Counted from the stretch's first letter, positions 8,101-17,146 are shown. The stretch is DNA of 42,191 nt from Candidatus Omnitrophota bacterium (GCA_028692655.1 JAQUWY010000014.1:1-42191), one strand, 5' to 3'. Notes: generated by a model not told the origin, from the letters alone. Numbers and translations are program-made.

Positions 8101-9096
8101 ATGATAATAAGCAGGACACCATTTAGAATTTCATTTTTTGGCGGGGGAACCGACTATCCGGTTTGGTATAACGAGAACGGAGGCTCGGTAATATCGGCCT
8201 CGATAAATAAGTACTGTTATATTACCTGCCGGTATTTGCCGCCGTTTTTCGGCTATAAATACAGGATAGTTTATTCACGCCGCGATGAGGTCCAGAATAT
8301 TTCCGATATAGCTCATCCTTCGGCAAGAGAGTGTTTAGCTTTTATGAATTAAGATAAAGGCATAGAAATACACCATGACGGGGACTTGCCGGCAAGGACC
8401 GGCCTTGGCTCAAGCTCCTCATTTACCGTGGGCTTGCTCAACGCCTTATATGCCTTAAAGGGCAGAATGGTCAGCAAAAAACATTTAGCGCTTGATGCCA
8501 TACACATAGAACAGGAAAGGATAAAAGAGCACGTTGGTTCTCAGGACCAGACTGCGGTGGCTTTTGGCGGCTTTAATAAAATTAAATTTACCAATGGAAA
8601 TATTGAAGTCCAGCCGATGACCCTGGCTTCCCAAAGGCTGCAATATTTTCAGGAACACCTGATGTTATTTTTTACCGGTTTTTCCCGGACCGCTTCGGAA
8701 ATCGCCCGGGAGCAGATAAGCCAAACTCCTAACAAAAAGAAGGAATTAAAAGAAATGCATCAGATGGTTGATATCGCGGTTAATATCTTAAATGATGAAG
8801 GCGGCTCTCTTGATGAATTCGGCAAGCTTCTCAATGAAAGCTGGAAGCTGAAACGAAGCCTGACTTCAAAAATATCAACTCCTTTTGTTGATGAGATTTA
8901 TGATGCGGCAATGCGTGCCGGGGCATCCGGAGGAAAGCTTTTGGGCGCCGGCGGTGGAGGTTTTATCCTGTTTTTCGTTAAGCCTCAACTGCAGGATAAG
9001 GTTAGAGAATTGCTCAAGGATTTGCTCTATGTTCCTTTTAAGTTTGATAATTTAGGAAGCCAGATCATCTATTATGGCCCGGACCATCAAAGTTAG
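8101..9096 (+). pseudogene. hddA: HddA-type D-glycero-D-manno-heptose 7-phosphate kinase broken by an in-frame TAA
   Basis: The reading frame encodes a GHMP kinase with the HddA start (SRTPFRISFFGGGTDYP), but codon 84 (8350-8352) is TAA. The same frame continues without a shift: DKGIEIHHDGDLPA, the phosphate-binding loop RTGLGSSSSFTVG, an NVGSQDQ-like HVGSQDQTAVAFGGF and the C-terminal GGKLLGAGGGGFILFF. The total of 331 positions matches the family length. HddA phosphorylates D-glycero-D-manno-heptose 7-phosphate at C1 on the way to GDP-heptose. The second part has no good start; TTG at 8386 lacks a ribosome-binding site and falls inside a conserved motif. Explanations are a recent nonsense mutation, a sequencing or assembly error, or readthrough. 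A changed genetic code is unlikely because neighbouring genes end in TAA. Confidence 0.85.
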
Positions 9097-9131
9097 TATT
9101 TTAAACTTTGGGGTGGAGTTTATTAAGAGAA

Positions 9132-9851
9132 ATGAATATGAACCAGAATTTTAAAAACATAGACGTTGTTATAATCTGCGGCGGCCAAGGCAAACGCTTA
9201 AAGCAGGTAATCAACGACCGGCCTAAGGTTTTAGCCCAGATAAACGGCCGGCCGTTTATAGATATTTTAATAGACAGGCTCCTAAAGTATGGCTTCAAGA
9301 GGTTTATTTTATGCGTAGGTTATCAGAAAGAGAAAATCAGGGAACATTTTAGGGAAAAATCAAAATATTTTGAGGTATTGTTTTCTCAAGAAGATACTCC
9401 TTTAGGCACAGGCGGGGCATTGAAGAGGGCGCAACCTTTGATTAAAAGTGATGCTTTTTTAGCTATGAATGGAGATTCGTTTTGTCCGGTTGATTTTAAT
9501 AATTTTTTTAGTTTTCATACCGAAAAAAAATCTTTTCTGACCCTGCTTCTGGCTAAAGTTTCTTCCTCAAAGGATTACGGTACTGTTGAATTGGGAAGCT
9601 CTTTTAGAATAAAAGATTTTAAGGAAAAGTCAGGTTCTGATAAAGAGGCGTTTATAAATGCCGGAGTATACCTTATGGAAAAAAGCGTTTTCGGGAAAAT
9701 GCCCAAAAAAGAGGCGTTTTCTTTAGAATATGACTTTTTTCCGGCAATGGTGTGTGAAAAAATATACGGTTATATCACAGACGGAGAATTCGTTGATATC
9801 GGAACGCCTTTGCGTTACGAAAAAGCTCAGGCAGTAATTAATGGAAGGTAA
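9132..9851 (+). CDS. hddC: HddC-type sugar-1-phosphate nucleotidyltransferase
   Basis: A protein of about 239 residues from the nucleotidyltransferase (RmlA/ManC-like) fold. The NTP-binding signature is ICGGQGKRLKQVINDRPKVL, where the loop GGQGKRL and the Lys in RPKVL contact the nucleotide. NGDSF carries the metal-binding Asp, and VDIGTPLRYEKA is at the C-terminus. The pattern, including NGRPFIDILID, resembles HddC, which makes GDP-D-glycero-D-manno-heptose from the heptose 1-phosphate. I chose ATG 9132; a second ATG lies at 9138 and a TTG at 9108 could extend the protein, but conservation begins only near IDVVIICGG. The upstream neighbour is the HddA-type kinase, so the two form the start and end of the GDP-heptose branch. 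Confidence 0.78.
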   Translation: MNMNQNFKNIDVVIICGGQGKRLKQVINDRPKVLAQINGRPFIDILIDRLLKYGFKRFILCVGYQKEKIREHFREKSKYFEVLFSQEDTPLGTGGALKRAQPLIKSDAFLAMNGDSFCPVDFNNFFSFHTEKKSFLTLLLAKVSSSKDYGTVELGSSFRIKDFKEKSGSDKEAFINAGVYLMEKSVFGKMPKKEAFSLEYDFFPAMVCEKIYGYITDGEFVDIGTPLRYEKAQAVINGR

Positions 9852-9857
9852 AGTGTA

Positions 9858-10784
9858 ATGATTTATATTTCTTCAAGCGCGGCTTCGGCCAGGCGGATAA
9901 ATGAAGCAGTTAAGGAGCTTATTGGCTTAGGTATTAAGAATATTGAATTTTCAGGAAATGTTCTTTTGCACAAGGGCTGGGCAAAAGAAATACTTTCTTT
10001 AAAGAAAACGCATGGCCTTAGTTTTCTTATGCATAATTATTTTCCTGCTCCGATAGAAGAAGTTTTTGTGCTTAATCTTGCCTCCGGCAGGGCAGATATT
10101 AGGGAAAAGACTTTTGCCTTGATTTCAAGAGCCGCAAAGCTTATGGATATTTTAGAAGTGCCTTTATACAGCATTCACAGCGGCCAGCATATTGATGTCC
10201 TGGCTCAGGCAAATGATAAGTTCAGGCTGGATGAAAGTTCAGTTTACGATAAAACTGAAGCTCTCAAAGTTTTTTATGAAAATCTGGAATATTTAATGAG
10301 TGAGGTTTTTAAAAAGGAGCAGAAGTTTGCGGTTGAGAACTTTTTTCCTTTCCGTTTTGATAAAGCGAAGGATTATTCCTTGATGTCTAAACCGCAAGAG
10401 ATACTTGATTTTATAACGTTTAGCCGAAAATATGAAAATTTAGGGTTTCTTTTGGATTTAGGGCATTTAGATATTGCCGCGCGCGCTTTTGGTTTTGATG
10501 CAGAAAACTTTACTCGGGAGCTGGTATCCGGTTTCCGGGATAAAATATTTGAAATTCATCTTTCCGGCAATAACGGCCTGTATGATTCTCATAAAGTAAA
10601 TTTACCTGAATCTTGGCAGATTAAATGGTTAGAAGAAAATTACCGGCATCTAAAAGATATCCCCGTAGTTTTTGAATGGAAAAGCGGAATTAACAGCCGG
10701 CAAGTTTTGATAGAAGGGTTAGATATGGCCAAAGTTAAGTTCAAGGAGAGCTGTCACAAGCCAAAGGCGGTATCCAGTTTATGA
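9858..10784 (+). CDS. TIM-barrel sugar isomerase/epimerase-like protein
   Basis: A 308-residue protein with the layout of the xylose isomerase-like TIM barrel (AP endonuclease 2 family). Likely metal ligands are seen in YSIHSGQH, VENFFPFRF (Glu), LLDLGHLDIA (Asp and His), FEIHLSGNNG (His) and PVVFEWKSG (Glu near the C-terminus). Members isomerise, epimerise or dehydrate sugars and cyclitols using a divalent metal; the substrate cannot be read from sequence. It sits between the HddC-type gene and the E1-type dehydratase, and its last 4 bases overlap the next ATG, so it probably belongs to the same sugar pathway. Confidence 0.7.
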   Translation: MIYISSSAASARRINEAVKELIGLGIKNIEFSGNVLLHKGWAKEILSLKKTHGLSFLMHNYFPAPIEEVFVLNLASGRADIREKTFALISRAAKLMDILEVPLYSIHSGQHIDVLAQANDKFRLDESSVYDKTEALKVFYENLEYLMSEVFKKEQKFAVENFFPFRFDKAKDYSLMSKPQEILDFITFSRKYENLGFLLDLGHLDIAARAFGFDAENFTRELVSGFRDKIFEIHLSGNNGLYDSHKVNLPESWQIKWLEENYRHLKDIPVVFEWKSGINSRQVLIEGLDMAKVKFKESCHKPKAVSSL

Positions 10785-11995
10785 ATAAAGATTGCGGAAA
10801 ATTAAAAGTTTCCTTTGGAACAATGTCTATTACTGAAAGCGCCAAACGCCGGATAACTGAAGCGCTTAACTGCGGCAGGGTATCTTCGGGAAAATATGTG
10901 CGGGAATTTGAAGAGAGGTTTGCTGATTTAATCGGAGTCAAAGAAGCAGTTGCTGTATCTTCGGGCACAGATGCCGATGTTTTAGCTTTAGCGGTTCTTT
11001 ATGATTTCGGTGCTTCCCGCGGTGATGAGGTCATAGTTCCGGCGCTCTCTTTTGTTGCTACCGGAAACGCGGTATTGCAGGCAGGGTTTAAGCCGGTATT
11101 TGTGGATATCGAAGAAACCACTCTTAATATAGATACGGCAAAGATAGAAAAAGCCATTAGCGAAAAAACCCGGGCGATTATGCCGGTTCATCTTATGGGA
11201 AAACCTGCGGCGATGGATGAAATCGAAAAAATAGCCCAAAAGCATAACCTTAAAGTCATTGAGGATGCCGCGGAAGCTCATGGTGCTATATATAAAGGTA
11301 AGAACATCGGAGCCTGGGGAGATTTAGCGGCTTACAGCCTTTACGTGGCACATATTATTTCTACGGTTGAAGGAGGCATTATTGTTACCGGCCGCTCTGA
11401 TTTTGCCGATGTCCTGCGTTCTTTGCGTTCACACGGAAGATTTTGCAAATGCAGGCAATGTGTACTGAATTTAGGCACTGGAGAGTGCGCCAAGCGTTTT
11501 AAAGATGGAGTAGACCAGAGGTTTCTCTTTGAGCGTATAGGTTATTCTTCTAAGATGAATGAGCTGGAGGCGGCAATCGGCATAGGTAATCTTGATATTT
11601 ATCGGCAGATACTGGATAAACGAAGAAGCAACCTTAATTATTGGACTAAAGAATTCAAGCGTTTTGAGCCCCGTCTTAAAACTATAAAACAGGAGTCTTT
11701 TGAATTAATAGGCCCGCATGCTTTCCCGGTGATACTTTCTCAAAATGCTGGTTTTAGCCGGGAAGAATTTGTCGGTTTTCTTGAGGCCCGGGGTATTGAT
11801 ACCAGGACGCTTTTTTCATCTATACCTACCCAGTGCGAGGGGTTTAAATTTCTGAGGCATAAATTAGGGGATTTTCCTAATGCCGAGTATATAGGAGAAA
11901 GAGCCATTCACGTTGGTGTGCACCAAGATTTAGAAAAGCAGCATCTGGATTATTTTTTGGACGTTGTTGATGAGTTCTTAAAAGGAAAAGAATAA
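10781..11995 (+). CDS. E1/RfbH-like PLP and [2Fe-2S] sugar 3-dehydratase
   Basis: A 404-residue member of the DegT/DnrJ/EryC1/StrS fold. PLP contacts include SSGTDAD near 60-66 and Asp162 in EDAAEAHG. The Lys that normally binds PLP is replaced by His191 (SLYVAHIISTVEGG), as in ColD and E1/RfbH dehydratases rather than aminotransferases. Four cysteines follow, Cys222-x-Cys224-x2-Cys227-x8-Cys236, ending CAKRF. As I recall, E1 from Yersinia has His220 and Fe-S ligands at 251, 253, 256 and 264, so the 31-residue His-to-Cys distance and the cysteine spacing match almost exactly. E1 removes the C3 hydroxyl of a 4-keto-6-deoxy nucleotide sugar with electrons from a reductase (E3). No E3-like gene is visible here. 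The substrate may be the Gmd-like product or a heptose derivative. Confidence 0.82.
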   Translation: MNKDCGKLKVSFGTMSITESAKRRITEALNCGRVSSGKYVREFEERFADLIGVKEAVAVSSGTDADVLALAVLYDFGASRGDEVIVPALSFVATGNAVLQAGFKPVFVDIEETTLNIDTAKIEKAISEKTRAIMPVHLMGKPAAMDEIEKIAQKHNLKVIEDAAEAHGAIYKGKNIGAWGDLAAYSLYVAHIISTVEGGIIVTGRSDFADVLRSLRSHGRFCKCRQCVLNLGTGECAKRFKDGVDQRFLFERIGYSSKMNELEAAIGIGNLDIYRQILDKRRSNLNYWTKEFKRFEPRLKTIKQESFELIGPHAFPVILSQNAGFSREEFVGFLEARGIDTRTLFSSIPTQCEGFKFLRHKLGDFPNAEYIGERAIHVGVHQDLEKQHLDYFLDVVDEFLKGKE

Positions 11996-11998
11996 ACT

Positions 11999-13093
11999 AT
12001 GTTAACAATAATGATTTCTACAAAAAACCGTTCAGACTTTCTTATAAGATTGCTTAATTATTATGCTGAAGTTGACTATAAACATTTGATTGTGATCGGT
12101 GATTCCAGCGATAGTTACCACTTTGCTAAAACAGAAAGAGTAGTTAAAAATTTGGAAGGAAGATTAAAAATCAGGCATTATAAGCATTTAGGGCTTAATT
12201 TGCCTACTTCGATTAGAGAATTAATCCGGGTGGTATCGACTCCTTATGCCGGTTTTATCGCTGATGACGATTTTTTAATTCCTAGTCGGTTTGAAGAGGC
12301 CATAAAATTTTTAGAAAATAATCCGGGATATAGCGCTGTTCAAGGAGTGGGTATTCTTTTTTCCCTTAAGTCCAGCGGTCCTTACGGGGAATTCTCTAGT
12401 ATCAGCCCTTATGTCTTACGGTCAATAGAGTCAGATACAGCTTCAAAAAGGTTCATAGACCATTTGAATTCTTATTCTGTAACCTTATTTTCTATATATA
12501 AGACCCAAACTTGGAAAAAAATGTATAAAAATATCACAAAGATTGAAGATAGAGCTTTCGCTGATGAATTACTGCCATGTTTTCTTTCGGTTATTTATGG
12601 TAAAGTTAAAAAATTACCCGGTTTATATCTAGTACGTCAGGTTCATGACCGTCGTTACCATTTGCCTGATATTTATGATTGGTTTACAAAATTAGATTGG
12701 TTTCCTTCTTATCGAGTGTTTCATGATTCTTTGATTGAAGGCTTGCTTCAACAGGAGAATATCCCGCAAGAGAAAGCTCAAGCTATATTTAAGAAAGCTT
12801 TCTGGGGTTATTTAAATGATCGTCTATCAGATAAATTTAAACAACGTTATGGCATTCTTTCGCCAAAGGACAGGGCAAAGAAAATAAGTAAATGTATTCC
12901 AGGAGCCTATAAGATTGTAAAGAGAATCAAGCAGTTATTTTCTTCAAAAGAACTAACTTTAAATTCATTGTTAAATAAAAAGTCAACATATTACACTGAT
13001 TTTTTACCTGTATATAACGCAGTAATTAATATTCCCAAAGATTATCAAGAGGAGGGGCATGGCGGAGCAGATACATCAGGGATTATCGTTTAA
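11999..13093 (+). CDS. GT-A type glycosyltransferase, copy 1
   Basis: A 364-residue protein that begins with a family 2-like nucleotide-binding strand (TIMISTKNRSDFLIRLLNYY, 3-22) and carries an Asp-Asp-Asp motif at 89-91 (FIADDDFLIP) for metal and sugar-nucleotide binding. It resembles the TIGR00180-type glycosyltransferase group. A close paralogue is at 22928-23992; both have the DDD at the same residue numbers and share GDSSDS and RQVHD segments. No membrane span is evident, so it is probably a peripheral cytoplasmic enzyme that adds one sugar to a lipid-linked glycan. Its last 35 bases overlap the ABC transporter gene. Confidence 0.8.
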   Translation: MLTIMISTKNRSDFLIRLLNYYAEVDYKHLIVIGDSSDSYHFAKTERVVKNLEGRLKIRHYKHLGLNLPTSIRELIRVVSTPYAGFIADDDFLIPSRFEEAIKFLENNPGYSAVQGVGILFSLKSSGPYGEFSSISPYVLRSIESDTASKRFIDHLNSYSVTLFSIYKTQTWKKMYKNITKIEDRAFADELLPCFLSVIYGKVKKLPGLYLVRQVHDRRYHLPDIYDWFTKLDWFPSYRVFHDSLIEGLLQQENIPQEKAQAIFKKAFWGYLNDRLSDKFKQRYGILSPKDRAKKISKCIPGAYKIVKRIKQLFSSKELTLNSLLNKKSTYYTDFLPVYNAVINIPKDYQEEGHGGADTSGIIV

Positions 13094-14885
13094 AGATAAT
13101 ACTAAGCAGCTTATGCGTTTATTAAAACGCTTTAAGGGCCTTGTTACCTTTATTGTTTTGTTCGGGATAGGCGTTTCTCTTTCGGAAGGCTTTGGCGTAA
13201 CCATAGTCGTCCCTTTACTGGAAGGAGTAGGGGGCTCAGAAATATCTTCTTTGCCTTTTCCTTTCAGCTTGATTTCTTCCTATTTTTCCGGCATGGGTTT
13301 TAAGGAAAGGATACAAAGCATTGCGGTTATTATGGTTGTTATAGTTTCTTTTAAAAGTTTTTTAACTTATATGAGCAGTATTCTTATCAACCGCCTTCAG
13401 CAGAATTCGATTAAATATTACCGCCTGCTTTGCTTTAATCAGCTATTAAAGCTGAAGATGGGGTATTTCAACCTTCAGCGCCTGGGCCATATACAGTCAT
13501 TGATAACGACCCGCATAAATCATGTAGGAGTTCTCATCGCCAGCGGAGCCAGCATTATTTCCAGCATTTTTACCATTGCCTTACTAATTATAATGCTTTT
13601 TGTCCTGTCATGGAAAATGACGCTATTGGCACTTTTTCTTGTAGGCTTGTCTTCTTTTATTCTTAGGGGTATCAGCCGTAAGTCGGCAGACGCCGGAGAA
13701 GCTTCAGATGCAGCTGTCCAGAATATGAGCACTACCTTACTGGATACTTTGACCGGAATGAAAATTATACATTTGTTTAACCGCCAAAAAGATATAATCT
13801 CTAAATTTAAAGAAGACGCTGAGAATTACAGGGATACGGTTTTTAGGCTGGTAAGAGCCAAAGATATGGTTAAGCCTCTTTTTGAATTCACCGGAGTAGC
13901 CAGTTTAGCTTTGGTTATGTTCGCCGGCAGTTTCATTCTAGGAAATTACGGAAAGGATTCAATGCAGGTTCTTTTGCTTTTTCTCTTTATTTTTTTTCGT
14001 ATTATGCCTGCGGCAAACGCGTTTAATTCCATGCGGGTTTCTATTATCGGTTATTGGCCGTTTTTAAAACGCACCCATGAGTTTATCCAGAAAAAAGAAA
14101 ACCTTTATATAAAAGACGGAAGTAAAACTTTCAAAGGTTTAAAACAGAGTATTCAGATGAAAGGGCTAAATTTTTCTTACAATTCCAGCGAAAAAGAAGT
14201 TTTGCATAATATCTCTTTTGATATTTCAAAAGGCTTGAAAGTAGGCGTGGTTGGGCCTTCCGGAGGGGGTAAGTCAACCCTGGTAGAGCTCCTACTGCGT
14301 TTCTATGACCCCCAGGCCGGTGAGGTTCTTGTTGATGGTATTGATTTACGGGAATTTGAGGTTAATTCCTGGCGCAGGCATATTGGAGTTGTTTCTCAGG
14401 ATACTTTTTTATTCAATGATACTGTCTGGGCAAATATCGCTTTTGCCAAGCCCGGAGCAAGTGAGGAAGAAATAAGGAAAGCCGCAAAAAGAGCCCATGC
14501 TTACGATTTTATAAAGGAGTTGCCTTTAGGCTATGACACTATGCTTGGCGAAAGAGGCGTGCGTTTGTCTGGTGGACAGCGCCAGCGCATAGCGATTGCC
14601 CGGGCAATTTTAGCCGAGCCGGAGATATTAGTTTTTGATGAGGCTACTTCATCGCTGGATACCGCCTCAGAGTGGGAGGTGCAGGCGGCTTTAGATGAAA
14701 TTTCTTTAGGCAAGACGGTTATCAGTATAGCTCACCGGCTTTCTACTGTTGCCGGTACCGATAAAATAATAGTCATTGATAAAGGGCGTATAGTCCAGCA
14801 GGGTGCGCATCAGGAATTGTTACGGCAGGAAGGCACATATAAAAAATTAGTTCAATTGCAGGCTTTAGGAAATGAACACAGATAG
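13059..14885 (+). CDS. ABC transporter with fused membrane and ATPase domains (MsbA/PglK-like flippase)
   Basis: A 608-residue half-transporter. Residues about 20-330 form the six-helix exporter domain, with hydrophobic segments near 24-50, 84-106, 160-205 and 280-315. The ATPase domain follows: Walker A GPSGGGKST at 399-407, LSGGQ at 503-507, Walker B ending Asp527-Glu528 and the switch His in SIAHRLS. It works as a homodimer in the inner membrane. In a glycan cluster the likely cargo is a lipid-linked oligosaccharide or lipid, as in PglK or MsbA. The start at ATG 13059 is preceded by GAGGAGGGG, with short spacing, inside the upstream gene; Met19 is an alternative start. It is the only evident exporter in the window. 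Confidence 0.88.
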   Translation: MAEQIHQGLSFKDNTKQLMRLLKRFKGLVTFIVLFGIGVSLSEGFGVTIVVPLLEGVGGSEISSLPFPFSLISSYFSGMGFKERIQSIAVIMVVIVSFKSFLTYMSSILINRLQQNSIKYYRLLCFNQLLKLKMGYFNLQRLGHIQSLITTRINHVGVLIASGASIISSIFTIALLIIMLFVLSWKMTLLALFLVGLSSFILRGISRKSADAGEASDAAVQNMSTTLLDTLTGMKIIHLFNRQKDIISKFKEDAENYRDTVFRLVRAKDMVKPLFEFTGVASLALVMFAGSFILGNYGKDSMQVLLLFLFIFFRIMPAANAFNSMRVSIIGYWPFLKRTHEFIQKKENLYIKDGSKTFKGLKQSIQMKGLNFSYNSSEKEVLHNISFDISKGLKVGVVGPSGGGKSTLVELLLRFYDPQAGEVLVDGIDLREFEVNSWRRHIGVVSQDTFLFNDTVWANIAFAKPGASEEEIRKAAKRAHAYDFIKELPLGYDTMLGERGVRLSGGQRQRIAIARAILAEPEILVFDEATSSLDTASEWEVQAALDEISLGKTVISIAHRLSTVAGTDKIIVIDKGRIVQQGAHQELLRQEGTYKKLVQLQALGNEHR

Positions 14886-16269
14886 TAAAAAACTTAGAAA
14901 AAAATTATTGATTTCATGGGGAAATCCCTATATTTTCTACGAAGCGATTTTGCCTTTGCTCCCGAAACTGGCCAAAAATTTTCGGGTATCGGTTATTTTA
15001 CAGGATACTTTCGCTTTGCCAAAAATATTTGAAACCCTAAGCGTTATGGCCAAAGAAGGAGTAATCGAAGAATATTGGAAGGCCCCCGATAATCGGCAGA
15101 TGCTGAAGAAACATCTTTTTATTAAGTCGAAACTTAAAATCTGGCGCAGTAAAAACTTTGACGTTTTTCTGTCAGGCTCTATGGTTCAAAGCCTCGACCG
15201 TTATTTGCTGGAATGTGTTTTGCCGGATGCCTGCGTCAGGGTTTGTTTGTGGACAGCTTTAACTTATTTATTACTCAAAGAAGATTTCGCTAAGCAGATA
15301 TTGTTTGGCCGCCGAAAAAATCATGAATTTCCAAAAAGAACAGAGCAAAACTCAAAGCGTACCGGATTTTTCCGTAAACTATTAATGAAAATAAAAAATA
15401 GCGGTTCATTGCCGAAATTTTTAAAGATTATTATATGGAGTATAAAAGATTATGTATACAATGTTATTATCGCAGTGCGTAAAAAAATCAATATTGCGCT
15501 TGACCGATACCTTTTTCCTAAGTTATTGGCAGGAAAAATATTTCCTTTAGATAGCTATGCCGAGTTTACTCAGATAGCCTCAGAAAAAAGTTCCGATATT
15601 TTTATTTTTTGCGACGAAGTTGAAAAAAAAGTTTTCCAAGGGATTTTTAAAAAGGCTAAAGCTTATGTAGCAAAATATCCGGCTCAAGGAGCTTGCCGTT
15701 GCAAGGATTTTAGCAGAAAAAACAAAGCAATTTTAGTGCCGGTTACAACTGGTTTCTCAGGCAGATTTGAGTTATCGGAAGAAAAAATGAGCCTTTTTTA
15801 TCGTGATATTAAAGCTACATTATTTCATACCGGCGCGGAAGTTGTTCACCTGAGGCGGCATCCCAGAGACAGGAGCCGCTGGGCAGATAATTTACAGAAA
15901 TATCTGCAGGATAGAGGGATTAAAGTTGAATGTGTTGGATATGAGCGGCCGATAAGAGAAATTATGTGTGATTACATAGGTATGGCCGGGTTTGCTTCAA
16001 GCGCTCTTCGTGATGCCCGTGCCTGCTGTGATTATGCTTTTGTGGTTGGGTTTACCGCTATATCCAAAAATTACGTAGATAATCCTGAATTTTTGTTTGG
16101 TGATTCCGATGGAATTGGCTGGATAAAAGATGATGGCAGTTTTAACCCGGTAATCTTTGAAAGGAATAAATATAATGCTTCGGATAAAAAAACTATAGAA
16201 GAAATACTATTAGAGTTAACGGATGAAAAATCCGTCCGGATTTCCGAAGCAATAGCACAAAACTGTTAA
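14872..16269 (+). CDS. Putative GT-B glycosyltransferase, possibly CMP-sugar dependent
   Basis: A 465-residue protein that I cannot place in a named family. The N-terminal part (12-60) starts LLISWGNPYIFYEAILPLLP, like a GT-B first domain. The middle part (150-215) is Lys/Arg-rich and may contact membrane. The second domain has LRRHPRD at 328-333, resembling the HP motif of bacterial sialyl- and polysialyltransferases, then ECVGYERPIREI and GFASSAL at 373-379, which could be the nucleotide-binding SS pair. Genes for NeuB and a CMP-sugar synthetase follow immediately, so a CMP-nonulosonate transferase is plausible but inferred. It overlaps the ABC transporter by 14 bases. Confidence 0.5.
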   Translation: MNTDSKKLRKKLLISWGNPYIFYEAILPLLPKLAKNFRVSVILQDTFALPKIFETLSVMAKEGVIEEYWKAPDNRQMLKKHLFIKSKLKIWRSKNFDVFLSGSMVQSLDRYLLECVLPDACVRVCLWTALTYLLLKEDFAKQILFGRRKNHEFPKRTEQNSKRTGFFRKLLMKIKNSGSLPKFLKIIIWSIKDYVYNVIIAVRKKINIALDRYLFPKLLAGKIFPLDSYAEFTQIASEKSSDIFIFCDEVEKKVFQGIFKKAKAYVAKYPAQGACRCKDFSRKNKAILVPVTTGFSGRFELSEEKMSLFYRDIKATLFHTGAEVVHLRRHPRDRSRWADNLQKYLQDRGIKVECVGYERPIREIMCDYIGMAGFASSALRDARACCDYAFVVGFTAISKNYVDNPEFLFGDSDGIGWIKDDGSFNPVIFERNKYNASDKKTIEEILLELTDEKSVRISEAIAQNC

Positions 16270-16291
16270 ATAAAAAAAGTGAGGTAGCAAA

Positions 16292-17146
16292 ATGAGCATA
16301 TTTATTATTGCCGAGATTGGAATTAATCATAATGGCGACGTAGAGATAGCTAAACAACTTATCGATGTAGCTAAAGATGCGGGAGTCAACGCTGTTAAAT
16401 TTCAGAAGCGGACTGTTGATTTAGTTTACACGAAAGAGCTTCTGGATTCACCTCGCCAGAGCCCTTGGGGAGATACCCAGCGCGCGCAAAAAGAAGGCTT
16501 AGAGTTTGGGTTAAAGGAATATAAACAAATAGATGCCTATTGTAAAGAAAAGAATATTGAATGGTTTGCTTCAGCCTGGGATATTGAAAGCCAGAAGTTT
16601 TTAAAGCAGTTTAATTTAAAATACAACAAAATAGCCTCGGCCATGATTGTTTACGAAGATTTACTTAAGGAGGTTGCTTCCGAAGGAAAGCATACTTTTA
16701 TTGCTACCGGGATGAGCAGAGAAAAAGATATTGATAAGGCTGTAGATATTTTCAAAAAAAAGAACTGCCCGTTTGAGCTAATGCATTGTGTATCCACTTA
16801 TCCTATGGCCGATGAAGACGCTAACTTAAAGTGTATAGAAACTTTATGCCGGCGCTATAAATGTGATGTTGGTTACAGCGGCCATGAAACAGGGCTTGCC
16901 GTTAGTTATGCGGCCGCGGCTTTAGGAGTCAGTTCTCTGGAAAGGCATATTACCTTAGACCGGGCCATGTATGGCTCGGATCAGGCGGCCTCCATTGAAC
17001 CGGCAGGCTTAAGGACGTTGGTAGGTGCAATAAGAAAGATAGAAGCCTCTATTGGTGATGGAGTCCTGGGCATGCACAAAAAAGAAGTTCCGATAGCTCA
17101 AAAGCTAAGAGCGCATATTAGATGGGAATCAAGCACAGTGAAGTGA
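16292..17146 (+). CDS. NeuB-like nonulosonic acid synthase without the SAF domain
   Basis: A 284-residue TIM-barrel protein of the NeuB/PseI/LegI group, which condenses PEP with an amino-hexose to give a nine-carbon acid. Family motifs are IIAEIGINHNGD at the start, VKFQKRT, MHCVSTYP, VGYSGHETG and LERHITLD. Usual family length is about 340-350 residues with a C-terminal antifreeze-like (SAF) domain that covers the active site of the partner subunit. Here the protein stops soon after IGDGVLGMHKKEVPIAQK, so SAF is absent and the stop is a clean TGA. A GTGAGGT ribosome-binding site precedes the ATG. The next gene is a CMP-sugar synthetase. The substrate is unknown. Confidence 0.8.
   Translation: MSIFIIAEIGINHNGDVEIAKQLIDVAKDAGVNAVKFQKRTVDLVYTKELLDSPRQSPWGDTQRAQKEGLEFGLKEYKQIDAYCKEKNIEWFASAWDIESQKFLKQFNLKYNKIASAMIVYEDLLKEVASEGKHTFIATGMSREKDIDKAVDIFKKKNCPFELMHCVSTYPMADEDANLKCIETLCRRYKCDVGYSGHETGLAVSYAAAALGVSSLERHITLDRAMYGSDQAASIEPAGLRTLVGAIRKIEASIGDGVLGMHKKEVPIAQKLRAHIRWESSTVK

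Noticed and set aside
8350-8352. TAA reassigned to a sense codon
   Set aside because: TAA terminates other genes here, for example at 1980-1982, 4742-4744 and 11993-11995, so the code appears standard.
9108-9131. TTG 9108 as the start of the HddC-type gene
   Set aside because: The extra residues precede the conserved region and ATG 9132 or 9138 fits the family start better.
10781-11995. Ordinary DegT-family aminotransferase
   Set aside because: The PLP Lys is replaced by His191 and four clustered Cys fit an E1-type dehydratase instead.
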